A DNA stretch of 5,098 nt, taken from NCBI GenBank assembly GCA_965262315.1, contig CBDHFJ010000036.1:1-5098 (forward strand), in the 5' to 3' direction. A model generated the notes under the pieces. It ran no database searches. It worked only from the letters and a program-made list of their open reading frames with translations, and was not told the DNA's origin. Both the position numbers and the translations under genes were made by a program. Position 1 is the stretch's first letter. Each line of letters starts with the position of its first letter. Below, one piece after another: positions 1 through 5,097 of the stretch. Source of the stretch: JBCCFK01 sp965262315 (lineage in GTDB: Bacteria; Actinomycetota; Acidimicrobiia; Acidimicrobiales; UBA8592).

Positions 1-747
1 GACAGCGGCGAGGCGGATCTCGCGTACGTGTCTGCGGCGTACGGCGGTGTGCCATCGCTCACTGTCCCGTCGGCCGTGGAGGTGCACTTCGCACTGCGGG
101 TCACGTCGCCCGCGCTCGACTCGGTGGAGGAGCGACGGGCGGTCGTGGACGCCGTCAGTCGGACGACCGTCAGCGAGGGCGCGTTCGGGTCCGGGGCGGG
201 CGCCATCGGGCGCCTGGTCCCGGAGGCGATGGCCTGTGCCGCGCCGTGTGGGGGGCAGCTGCCCGCCGATCCGCCGGCAACCGGTCCACTCCGCATCGCG
301 TACGTGGCGGACGCCAATGACCGCGAGCGGGTGCTGGCCGAGCTGGTGGCCGCAGAGTTGACGGCAGCCGGTTTCGTGGCAGAGCCGATCGGGCTCTCGC
401 TCGACGATTTCGTCTCGGGTGTCACCGCTGGTGACTACGACCTCGTGCGGACCGGTTGGGTCGGCCTGTACCCGTCGGCCGCCAGCCAGCTCGAGCCCTA
501 TCGGTCGACCAGCGCCGACAACGTCTCGGGCTACGCGTCGGCGGCGTTCGACGAGGCGTTCGCGGCTGCCCGCTCGGGTGGCACGGTCTCGCTCTACGAC
601 GCAGCGCGCCAAGAGCTCGAGGACGCCGCGGTCGTGCTTCCGATCGCCCGGCTCCGGACTCGGCTGCTGGTGTCGGAGCGGGTCGCCGCCATCACCTTGC
701 GCCACGACGGCAGCATCGATCTCGACTCGCTCCGCGTGGCGGACTGA
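1..747 (+). CDS. ABC transporter substrate-binding protein, family 5 (C-terminal part, 5' truncated by window)
   Basis: The frame is open from base 1 and ends at TGA 745-747, giving 248 residues of a protein that family members carry to roughly 500 or more. What is seen matches the C-terminal lobe of SBP_bac_5 (OppA/DppA-like) proteins. A stretch around residues 25-55 (VHFALRV, then a Val/Arg-rich helix) corresponds to the 'first to be taken' helix region. LVPEAM follows at about 74-79. The later core has LRIAYVAD, a helix ending AELTAAGFVAEPIGL, then GDYDLVRTGWVGLYP and a tail with SGYASAAFDEAF. The protein would bind an oligopeptide or similar solute outside the cell and pass it to an ABC permease. 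The N-terminal lipoprotein signal and the permease genes are not in the window, and the ligand cannot be named. A GTG at 28 is in frame but internal. The last 15 codons are part of a tandem duplication, and the stop codon lies in the left arm of a hairpin. Confidence 0.85.
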   Translation, partial: DSGEADLAYVSAAYGGVPSLTVPSAVEVHFALRVTSPALDSVEERRAVVDAVSRTTVSEGAFGSGAGAIGRLVPEAMACAAPCGGQLPADPPATGPLRIAYVADANDRERVLAELVAAELTAAGFVAEPIGLSLDDFVSGVTAGDYDLVRTGWVGLYPSAASQLEPYRSTSADNVSGYASAAFDEAFAAARSGGTVSLYDAARQELEDAAVVLPIARLRTRLLVSERVAAITLRHDGSIDLDSLRVAD

Positions 748-765
748 CGCACCGGCGGGCGTCAG
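744..765. terminator. Hairpin at the 3' end of the solute-binding protein gene (copy 1)
   Basis: The arms ctgacgc (744-750) and gcgtcag (759-765) are perfect reverse complements, giving a 7-bp stem around the 8-nt loop accggcgg. The stop codon of the solute-binding protein gene (745-747) sits in the left arm. No T-tract follows on either strand, so this would be a U-less terminator or an mRNA 3'-end stabiliser, which is common in GC-rich actinobacteria. The position directly at a stop codon between convergent genes supports termination. The activity itself is inferred. Confidence 0.55.
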
Positions 766-848
766 CGCAGCGAGTGCACGATGCGCTCGCCGCCCTGGTT
801 CACCACGACGGGAGCATCGATCTCGACTCGCTCGGCCTGGCGGACTGA
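762..848. pseudogene. Relic 3' tails of both flanking genes, left between the duplicated hairpins
   Basis: Between the two hairpins lie non-functional copies of both gene ends. On the minus strand, 762-810 is an exact copy of the Asp-box gene tail (encoding VVNQGGERIVHSLR then TGA). On the plus strand, 804-848 copies the solute-binding protein tail (HDGSIDLDSLGLAD then TGA, against LRVAD in the live gene). Both lack the rest of their gene. The 101-bp period is not a multiple of three, so each relic is in a different frame from its parent. The relic plus-strand tail has one silent change and two codon changes (Arg to Gly, Val to Leu). These are duplication by-products and are not expected to be translated from a start of their own. 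Confidence 0.7.
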
Positions 849-866
849 CGCCCTGGCGGGGGTCAG
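845..866. terminator. Hairpin at the 3' end of the Asp-box protein gene (copy 2)
   Basis: This is the second copy of the 744-765 palindrome. The pairing is ctgac (845-849) with gtcag (862-866), a G-G mismatch (850/861), then ccc (851-853 as cgc-derived c, c, c) with ggg (858-860), closing on a tggc loop. The minus-strand stop codon of the Asp-box gene (863-865) lies in its right arm. Compared with copy 1 one outer pair is lost, but three inner pairs form, so a hairpin is kept despite the substitutions. There is no T-tract. Its role as a terminator for the minus-strand gene is inferred from its position. Confidence 0.5.
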
Positions 867-2593
867 CGCAGCGAGTGCACGATGCGCTCGCCGCCCTGGT
901 TCACCACGACGAGGTCGCCGTTGACGGCCGCTGCATCGGGTCCGAAGACGAACTCCTGTTCGTCGAGCTGGAGGCTCAACCACCGGCGGCCGTCGATGGT
1001 GGCGACGAGCCACATCTCGGGTGGGCCGTCGTCCATCGGCGAGGCCTCCTCGATGGCGCGGTACGCCTCGTTGAAGGCCTCGCCCTCGACCTCCCACGGC
1101 ACGCTGACGATGAGGTCGCCGGTCTCGGGGTCGACGTAGTCCGTCGCGCCATCACCGTGCACCGCCCACGCGGGACCCTCGGAGTACAGCGCCTCGATTG
1201 CCTCGGTGTCGCCGCTCTCTTCGAGGGCCCGGATCTCCTCGTCGGTGGGGAAGGTGTGGGTGCCCTCGAGCACCGTGGCCCCGCTGGCGAGGTCCACGAT
1301 CAACACGCTCGCATCGTTGGGACCTGAGTGCAGCGTGATCTCGAACCCCTCGTGCTGGTAGGTCACCACCGGCTCCTCGAACATCGCCGGGTGCTCGTGA
1401 ATGAACGCCACGGTGGCGACACCGGGTGACGCCGAGCTGCCGCGGAGGTGGAACGAGGTCTGCTCCTGGTCGGGGAGGCCGGTGGTGTCCACGGTCTCCC
1501 AGGTCCCACCGCCGTCGGTGGTGACGACGATGGCCGGACCCGACTGGCGCCAGACCTGGGCCACGTAGCCGCCCTCGATGGGGGCCAGCATGTTGACGTC
1601 ACCCACCAGGGTGGCCGGCATCGGCGACCAGGTGGTGCCGTCGACCGACCGGAGGATGGAGCTGCCGCCGGTGTCACCGTGGCCCACCAGGACGAATTCC
1701 GTTCCGTTGGACGCCAGCGTGCTCACCCACTGGATGTTGTCGACTTCCGAGCGGATCGGCTCGCCACCCCACGGCGTGAACCACGTTTCGATGCGCTGGT
1801 CCTCCTGCATCAGCTGGGGCCCGATGGCCGGGTCGATGCCGAGGTCGTCCCAGGTGAACAGCTGACGCTCACCACCGTCCGGGTCGAACTCGACACCTTC
1901 GTCGGTGACGCCGATGCCGTACCCGTTCTCGAACTCGAGGAGGTCGACGGGCAGGAGTTGCTCGGGCTCGAAGAACGTGAAGCTCGACCGCACGGCGACC
2001 CAACCGGCGTCGCCGGCGGCGATGGCGTCGACCTGGCTCTGGGCGGTCATGTAGTCGGGCAGGTCGGTGGGGATGTCGAGCGCCGGCAGGCGGACCTGTC
2101 GCCAGGCGACCAGATCCTGGGTCTCCAGCACGACGCTGTCCGCGGGTGGGCCGTCGTCGTTCCAGGTGGCGAAGGAGAGCACGAGTCGTTGGCCGACGAC
2201 CGCCGTGGACGAGATGTACCCCTCGCCGAGGTCGTCAGGCAGGGCGGCCGGCACCGATTGCCAGTCGACCCCGTCGGTGGAGGTCGCCGCCTCGATCGAC
2301 ATCGGACGGCCCGGCGCACCATGGTGGACGATCAGCTCCAGGAAACCGTCGCCCCAGGCGAACAGCAGCGGCTCGCCCGGGAAGTCGTATGGCTCGGGTT
2401 CCGGTGGCGCCTGGTCGGGCGCTGCGGTGGGCTCGCTGGCCCCAGCGTCTGCCGCGGCGCTGACGTTCTCGCCGGCCACGTCGGTGTCGGTGACGATCGA
2501 CTCCTGTGGTGTGTCGTCGTCGGCGGCGAGCCACACGGCTCCGCCGATGCCGAGCGCGAGGACGGCGATGATGATGGCGATTCGTGCCTTCAC
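863..2593 (-). CDS. Membrane-anchored or secreted Asp-box (BNR/sialidase-like) beta-propeller protein
   Basis: The product has 576 residues. I chose the GTG at 2593 because AAAGGGGA lies 6 nt before it and the protein then opens with a typical export segment: Lys2 and Arg4, a hydrophobic stretch at 5-24, then Asp-Asp-Asp. An upstream ATG at 2638 would add 15 mostly basic residues and has no better support. Residues 25-70 are a disordered Ala/Pro/Glu/Asp linker. The rest is acidic and carries Asp-box-like motifs (S/T-x-D-G-x-x-W) at about 105-111 (STDGVDW), 316-322 (SVDGTTW), 359-365 (TDGGGTW) and 532-538 (TIDGRRW), with a degenerate one near 158-164. Such boxes mark beta-propeller blades in sialidases and many non-enzymatic surface proteins. 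I see no sialidase catalytic signature such as an RIP motif with the Arg triad, so an enzymatic role is not claimed. There is no sortase signal or lipobox; the N-terminal helix may act as an uncleaved anchor. The function is unknown. The last codons are duplicated downstream. Confidence 0.8.
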   Translation of the reverse strand: MKARIAIIIAVLALGIGGAVWLAADDDTPQESIVTDTDVAGENVSAAADAGASEPTAAPDQAPPEPEPYDFPGEPLLFAWGDGFLELIVHHGAPGRPMSIEAATSTDGVDWQSVPAALPDDLGEGYISSTAVVGQRLVLSFATWNDDGPPADSVVLETQDLVAWRQVRLPALDIPTDLPDYMTAQSQVDAIAAGDAGWVAVRSSFTFFEPEQLLPVDLLEFENGYGIGVTDEGVEFDPDGGERQLFTWDDLGIDPAIGPQLMQEDQRIETWFTPWGGEPIRSEVDNIQWVSTLASNGTEFVLVGHGDTGGSSILRSVDGTTWSPMPATLVGDVNMLAPIEGGYVAQVWRQSGPAIVVTTDGGGTWETVDTTGLPDQEQTSFHLRGSSASPGVATVAFIHEHPAMFEEPVVTYQHEGFEITLHSGPNDASVLIVDLASGATVLEGTHTFPTDEEIRALEESGDTEAIEALYSEGPAWAVHGDGATDYVDPETGDLIVSVPWEVEGEAFNEAYRAIEEASPMDDGPPEMWLVATIDGRRWLSLQLDEQEFVFGPDAAAVNGDLVVVNQGGERIVHSLR

Positions 2594-2598
2594 GGGAT

Positions 2599-2606
2599 TC
2601 CCCTTT
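2599..2606 (-). promoter_or_regulatory. Shine-Dalgarno for the Asp-box protein gene
   Basis: Read on the minus strand this is AAAGGGGA, whose GGGG ends 6 nt before the GTG at 2593. It decides the start over the in-frame ATG at 2638, which would put this purine run inside the coding sequence. It is the only clear ribosome binding site among the four minus-strand genes of the window. Confidence 0.65.
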
Positions 2607-2616
2607 CCCTGGCGGT

Positions 2617-2631
2617 GGCGGCGTGGCCGCC
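2617..2631. other. GC-rich hairpin in the leader of the Asp-box protein gene
   Basis: GGCGGC (2617-2622) and GCCGCC (2626-2631) form a perfect 6-bp stem with a 3-nt loop. It lies between the likely promoter at 2637-2666 and the Shine-Dalgarno at 2599-2606, about 10 nt upstream of the latter. It could also serve as a weak terminator for the upstream flavoprotein gene (stop at 2688), although no T-run follows. In GC-rich DNA such a stem can arise by chance. Confidence 0.35.
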
Positions 2632-2636
2632 CTCTC

Positions 2637-2666
2637 ACTTGATCAGACGCCCGGGGTTGGTGTCAC
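2637..2666 (-). promoter_or_regulatory. Possible promoter of the Asp-box protein gene
   Basis: On the minus strand a -35-like GTGACA (2666-2661, five of six bases of TTGACA) is followed after 18 nt by TCAAGT (2642-2637), a modest -10 match with T at both ends. Transcription from here would give a leader of about 35-40 nt containing the 2617-2631 hairpin and the Shine-Dalgarno. The 94-bp gap to the upstream gene, the widest on this strand, fits a separate transcription unit. The -10 match is weak. Confidence 0.35.
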
Positions 2667-2687
2667 GTTCCCTGCCTGGAGCGCGGG

Positions 2688-3335
2688 CTACGGGCGGTCG
2701 GCGGCCAGGTCCTGCGCGTACCCCTGCGCGAGCATGTCGTCGACCCCGGGACCGGCCTCGGCGCCGAGTCCGGCGTGGGCGGCGAGGATCGTCCCGCTGC
2801 TGGGTACGTCGGTCTCGCCGCCCCACGACGAGGGGTCCCACAGCCCGGCTCGGCGGACGCACTTGGCGCAATGCAGGAACACCGAGGTGGGTTCGACACA
2901 GATGACCGATGCGGGGCGCCGGTAGGCGGGTGTGAAGCGATCGCACAGGTCGTCGTCGACGCTGACCCAGGCGCGGCCGTTGACGCGAAGTGTCTCGCCT
3001 CGCTCGGGCACCAGGAACAGCAGCCCGACGTTGGGGTTCTCGATGATGTTGCGGATGGAGTCGAGCCGGTTGTTGCCGTTGAGGTCTGGGATCAGGAGCT
3101 GGTTGGGGGCGGCCACGTGGACGAACCCGGCGTCGCCGCCCTTGGGCGAGACGTCGCCTTCGCCGGCGGTGTTGCTGGTGCCGATGAGACAGAAGGTGCT
3201 CGCGGCGATGAACGCGGCCGCGACCTCGTCGATGTGGTCGATGTCCTTGTCCAGCACCACCTGGTGCGGGTCCCGGTAGTGATCGCCCAGCTGGGCGACA
3301 TCGGTCAGAACGTTGGGGAACGGGCTCGCACTCAT
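2688..3335 (-). CDS. PPOX-type FMN-dependent flavoprotein (MSMEG_1061/DR_2398-like), function unknown
   Basis: The 215-residue product begins at ATG 3335 and ends at TAG 2688-2690. The open frame continues upstream into the kinase gene, but that part is low-complexity shadow sequence and the conserved protein begins at MSASPFPNVL. It belongs to the pyridoxamine 5'-phosphate oxidase-like FMN split-barrel superfamily. Visible features are an N-terminal helix region (about 31-46), a strand FCLIGTSN (48-55), DVSPKGGDAGFVHV (61-74), a flavin-loop-type NNRLDSIRNIIENPNVGLLFLVP (88-110), RVNGRAWVS (117-125), and the C-terminal block VFLHCAKCVRRAGLWDPSSW (152-171) with a CxxC pair (C156, C159). That C-terminal block and the length resemble, from memory, the TIGR04025-type family. 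It lacks the C-terminal Arg-rich substrate signature of true PdxH, so PLP synthesis is unlikely. Members bind FMN or sometimes F420; the substrate is unknown. It starts 31 nt after the kinase stop, with its own -10 box. Confidence 0.85.
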   Translation of the reverse strand: MSASPFPNVLTDVAQLGDHYRDPHQVVLDKDIDHIDEVAAAFIAASTFCLIGTSNTAGEGDVSPKGGDAGFVHVAAPNQLLIPDLNGNNRLDSIRNIIENPNVGLLFLVPERGETLRVNGRAWVSVDDDLCDRFTPAYRRPASVICVEPTSVFLHCAKCVRRAGLWDPSSWGGETDVPSSGTILAAHAGLGAEAGPGVDDMLAQGYAQDLAADRP

Positions 3336-3341
3336 GGCGCG

Positions 3342-3370
3342 AGCGTAGTGAAGCCCCTCGGAGCCGTCAG
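3342..3370 (-). promoter_or_regulatory. Likely promoter for a leaderless flavoprotein transcript
   Basis: On the minus strand CTGACG (3370-3365) and TACGCT (3347-3342) are separated by exactly 17 nt and match sigma70-type -35 and -10 boxes at four of six bases each, including the TAnnnT frame. The -10 ends 6 nt before the ATG at 3335, so transcription would start at or next to the A of the start codon. No Shine-Dalgarno lies within 15 nt of the ATG; GAGGGG is 18 nt away. The -35 overlaps the kinase stop codon. Confidence 0.5.
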
Positions 3371-4299
3371 CCCTGGGCCAGCAGTTCGGACAGGCGCCGG
3401 TCGACGGTGGCCCGGGCCCCGAGGTTCTCGATGACCCAGGCTGCGACGCGACAGGCGAACTCCGCGGCGTCGATCTCGGAGGCGCCGCGAAGGCGCTTGG
3501 CGAGGTAGGCCCCGGCGAAGGAGTCGCCGGCCCCGGTGGCATCGACCAGGTTGTTGGTGGCCGGCGGGACCTTGACCGGGCCGTCGTCGGACAACAGGAG
3601 TGCTCCTTCGGCGTCGAGCTTCAGCACGATGCGGGCGCCCGGGTACAGCTCGGCCAGGCGGTGGGCGATGGCCTCGGGCTCGCGCTCGCCGGTCAGGACC
3701 GCCCCCTCTTCCTTGTTGGGGAGGAGCAGGTCGATGCCCAGGTCGCTGGTGACGGCGAGGAACTCGTCGACGCCCATCTCGCCGATGAGCTGGAACGAGC
3801 TTGGGTCGAACGAGATCGTGGCCCCGCCGTCCTTGGCGATACGTGCCGCCTCTCGGGCCGCGGCCCGAGGAGGGTCGACGAAGAACGACCAGGCCGTGAG
3901 GTGCAGGTGCGGGGTCACCGCCAGGAGGTCGCGTGGGAGCTCCGACGGCAGCAGGAAGTGGTCGGCGCCATGGCCCGAGACCATGGATCGCTCGCCGGTG
4001 TGGTCGACGAAGACGCCCACCGAGCCGGTGAGGTGGCTCTCGGTGACGATCATGTGATCGGCCACGCCCTCGTCGGCCAGGTTCTCGTGGGCCATCTCGC
4101 CGAGGCGGTCGGTGCCGACCTTGCCGACGAAGTGGGCGTCCAGCCCGCAGCGGGCGGCCCAGACGGCGACGTTGGCGGCACTGCCGCCGGGCAGCAGCAT
4201 CACTTCGCCGAAGGTGTCGCCGCCGCGCTGGAGTTCGGTGTTCGTGCGGATCAGAACGTCCCAGGCGAAGTCGCCGACGCTCGTCAGTTCGATGGTCAC
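3367..4299 (-). CDS. PfkB/ribokinase-family carbohydrate kinase
   Basis: The product has 310 residues, the usual size for this family, and starts at GTG 4299 (the frame just upstream runs into a stop). It transfers the ATP gamma-phosphate to a hydroxyl of a sugar or sugar-like substrate in the cytoplasm. PfkB signature 1 is seen as PGGSAANVAVWAARCG (37-52) followed by GKVGTDRLG (59-67). Signature 2 is DATGAGDSFAGAYL (253-266), whose GAGD forms the anion hole and whose Asp259 is the expected catalytic base. PNKEE (194-198) matches the N-x-x-E motif that helps bind Mg and phosphate. GDFAWDVLI at 9-17 is the usual N-terminal substrate-side strand, with Asp14 as a likely sugar contact. The sequence looks more like ribokinase, fructokinase or 2-keto-3-deoxygluconate kinase than like adenosine or pyridoxal kinase, but the substrate cannot be decided. 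The neighbours are two flavoproteins and no sugar operon genes, which gives no help. No Shine-Dalgarno is visible. Confidence 0.92.
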   Translation of the reverse strand: MTIELTSVGDFAWDVLIRTNTELQRGGDTFGEVMLLPGGSAANVAVWAARCGLDAHFVGKVGTDRLGEMAHENLADEGVADHMIVTESHLTGSVGVFVDHTGERSMVSGHGADHFLLPSELPRDLLAVTPHLHLTAWSFFVDPPRAAAREAARIAKDGGATISFDPSSFQLIGEMGVDEFLAVTSDLGIDLLLPNKEEGAVLTGEREPEAIAHRLAELYPGARIVLKLDAEGALLLSDDGPVKVPPATNNLVDATGAGDSFAGAYLAKRLRGASEIDAAEFACRVAAWVIENLGARATVDRRLSELLAQG

Positions 4300-4305
4300 G
4301 GCATC

Positions 4306-4311
4306 ACGCTA
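4306..4311 (-). promoter_or_regulatory. -10 box for a possible leaderless kinase transcript
   Basis: TAGCGT on the minus strand ends 6 nt before the GTG start at 4299, the same spacing as at the downstream flavoprotein gene. No Shine-Dalgarno is seen in the 27-nt gap to the upstream gene, which supports a leaderless start. The -35 region 17-18 nt upstream (TCAGCT or GTCAGC) matches poorly and overlaps the upstream stop codon. The kinase may therefore also be read from the upstream gene. Confidence 0.4.
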
Positions 4312-4326
4312 TCGGTGGTCTCGGGG

Positions 4327-4878
4327 TCAGCTGACTGCGGTGGGAAGGCCGGGCAGACCGTCGATGCTGGTGGCGTTCTTCTCCGCCTGGTACGCAGCGA
4401 TTTCGTCGGCGCTCTTGTCGGACGCCCAGGCGGTGAGGGTGCGGCGGTCGCCCTTCAGCTCCATCAGCGGCACGCCGAACCCGCACGAGTCCTGGATCCG
4501 ATCGACGTCGATCCGGATGATCGACCGGACCCCGGGTGCGTCGGGGAACCGGGCGGCCAGGTCGGCGAAGCGGTCGTCAGCGGGGAGGACCGCCTCGCCC
4601 GTCCCCGAGAAGCGCACGATGTTCGGCTTGCCGGTGAAGGCACAGAACATGAGGGTGATGCGGCCGTTGTCCCGGAGGTGGGCGATGGTCTCGATCCCGC
4701 TGCCGGTGCGGTCGAGATAGGCCACCTCGTGCGGGCCGAGCACCACCACGGGCTCGAGGCCTTTCGGGGACACGTTGACGTGACCGCCCTCGCTCGGCGC
4801 GGTGGCCACGAAGAAGACCGGCTGGGATTCGGCGAAGGCCTTGAGATCGTCGGTGATCGACTCATGCATGTTGCCCAT
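4327..4878 (-). CDS. PPOX-type FMN-binding split-barrel protein (pyridoxamine 5'-phosphate oxidase-like), function unknown
   Basis: The product has 183 residues from ATG 4878 to TGA 4327-4329. A second ATG at 4869 (MHESI) is an equally possible start, three codons in. The long open frame further upstream overlaps the tRNA and is not coding. The protein has the PPOX fold pattern: helix HESITDDLKAFAESQPVFFVAT (5-26), HVNVSPKG (33-40), VAYLDRTGSGIETIAHL (52-68), NGRITLMFCAF (71-81), and a beta strand IVRFSGTGEAVLP (87-99). Further conserved-looking blocks are RIQDSCGFGVPLME (127-140) and a C-terminal KN-x-x-SIDGLPGL (167-178). This last combination is familiar from a widespread actinobacterial and fungal PPOX-like family with no assigned reaction. 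It differs from the flavoprotein at 2688-3335 in its C-terminal half, so the two are not a recent duplication. It lies 27 nt upstream of the kinase on the same strand and divergent from the tRNA gene. No strong promoter or Shine-Dalgarno is seen; GAAGAT ends 6 nt before ATG 4878. Confidence 0.87.
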   Translation of the reverse strand: MGNMHESITDDLKAFAESQPVFFVATAPSEGGHVNVSPKGLEPVVVLGPHEVAYLDRTGSGIETIAHLRDNGRITLMFCAFTGKPNIVRFSGTGEAVLPADDRFADLAARFPDAPGVRSIIRIDVDRIQDSCGFGVPLMELKGDRRTLTAWASDKSADEIAAYQAEKNATSIDGLPGLPTAVS

Positions 4879-4939
4879 GGGTTCATCTTCGCAGCTGGTC
4901 GGGGCCGCAGCAGGGGAGTTGCGGCGCCGCTGAACTCGG

Positions 4940-4970
4940 TTGCGGCAGCGCACGCAGCCCCCGCTACACT
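4940..4970 (+). promoter_or_regulatory. Promoter of the tRNA-Leu gene
   Basis: TTGCGG (4940-4945) and TACACT (4965-4970) resemble -35 and -10 boxes with a rather long 19-nt spacer. The start would fall near 4977, about 37 nt before the mature tRNA. The -10 is a good TAnnnT match and the placement is typical for a tRNA gene. The octamer gttgcggc holding the -35 also occurs 21 nt upstream at 4918-4925. Confidence 0.5.
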
Positions 4971-4994
4971 CGTCGTTCGCTGTCAGCGGCACCT

Positions 4995-5013
4995 GTGGCC
5001 GAGGACAGGCCAC
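4995..5013 (+). other. Leader hairpin directly abutting the tRNA 5' end
   Basis: GTGGCC (4995-5000) and GGCCAC (5008-5013) form a perfect 6-bp stem with the 7-nt loop gaggaca. The 3' side ends exactly one base before the first nucleotide of the mature tRNA (5014), which is the expected RNase P cleavage point. The hairpin would belong to the precursor 5' leader. Confidence 0.5.
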
Positions 5014-5097
5014 GTCGGAGTGGCGGAATTGGCAGACGCGCCAGCTTGAGGGGCTGGTGCCCTTAGGGGCGTGGGGGTTCAAGTCCCCCCTCCGACA
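5014..5097 (+). tRNA. tRNA-Leu (anticodon GAG)
   Basis: A full class II cloverleaf can be drawn. The acceptor stem GTCGGAG (5014-5020) pairs with CTCCGAC (5090-5096), with discriminator A at 5097. The D-arm GCG/CGC is at 5023-5025 and 5037-5039, with the AATTGG-type loop. The anticodon stem CCAGC (5041-5045) pairs with GCTGG (5053-5057) around TTGAGGG, giving anticodon GAG at 5048-5050, which reads CUC and CUU leucine codons. A long variable arm GCCC-TTAG-GGGC lies at 5059-5070. The T-arm GGGGG/CCCCC (5073-5077, 5085-5089) has the loop TTCAAGT. Base 5098 is C, so an encoded CCA may continue past the window edge but cannot be confirmed. Confidence 0.97.

Larger units (their letters stand above)
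702..911. repeat. Imperfect tandem duplication, period 101 bp, across a convergent gene junction
   Basis: Bases from about 702 to 810 recur from 803 to 911 with a constant offset of 101. Comparing position by position I count six mismatches (711/812, 733/834, 736/837, 751/852, 753/854, 760/861), about 94% identity. All six lie in the left half; 761-810 and 862-911 are identical. Each unit contains, in order, the last 14 codons plus stop of the solute-binding protein gene, a hairpin, and the reverse complement of the last 15 or so codons of the Asp-box protein gene. The octamer ccacgacg occurs at 702-709, 803-810 and 904-911, exactly one period apart. This suggests duplication by slippage or recombination between short direct repeats that were already present in the two gene tails. 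Confidence 0.93.

Noticed and set aside
2594..2638. Start of the Asp-box protein at ATG 2638
   Set aside because: It would place the purine-rich Shine-Dalgarno and the leader hairpin inside the gene and add a basic 15-residue extension before the export segment.
1448..2905. Long plus-strand open frame of 485 codons opposite the Asp-box gene
   Set aside because: Its composition is a shadow of the minus-strand gene (Gly/Arg/Asp/Val-rich with no domain), and it overlaps a well-supported gene with a Shine-Dalgarno and recognisable motifs.
2688..4878. A pyridoxal phosphate salvage cluster (kinase plus pyridoxamine phosphate oxidase)
   Set aside because: The kinase has sugar-kinase PfkB signatures (GGSAAN and GAGD contexts) and does not look like PdxK/PdxY, and neither PPOX protein carries the C-terminal Arg signature of PdxH. 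The family name alone suggested the link.
4921..4930. Perfect 10-bp palindrome gcggcgccgc between the divergent flavoprotein and tRNA genes, as an operator
   Set aside because: It is pure GC in a GC-rich intergenic region, occurs once, and has no second site or neighbouring regulator gene.
3661..5049. Long plus-strand open frame of 462 codons opposite the kinase and second PPOX gene
   Set aside because: It runs antisense through two clear enzyme families and into the tRNA gene. It is a GC-rich shadow frame.
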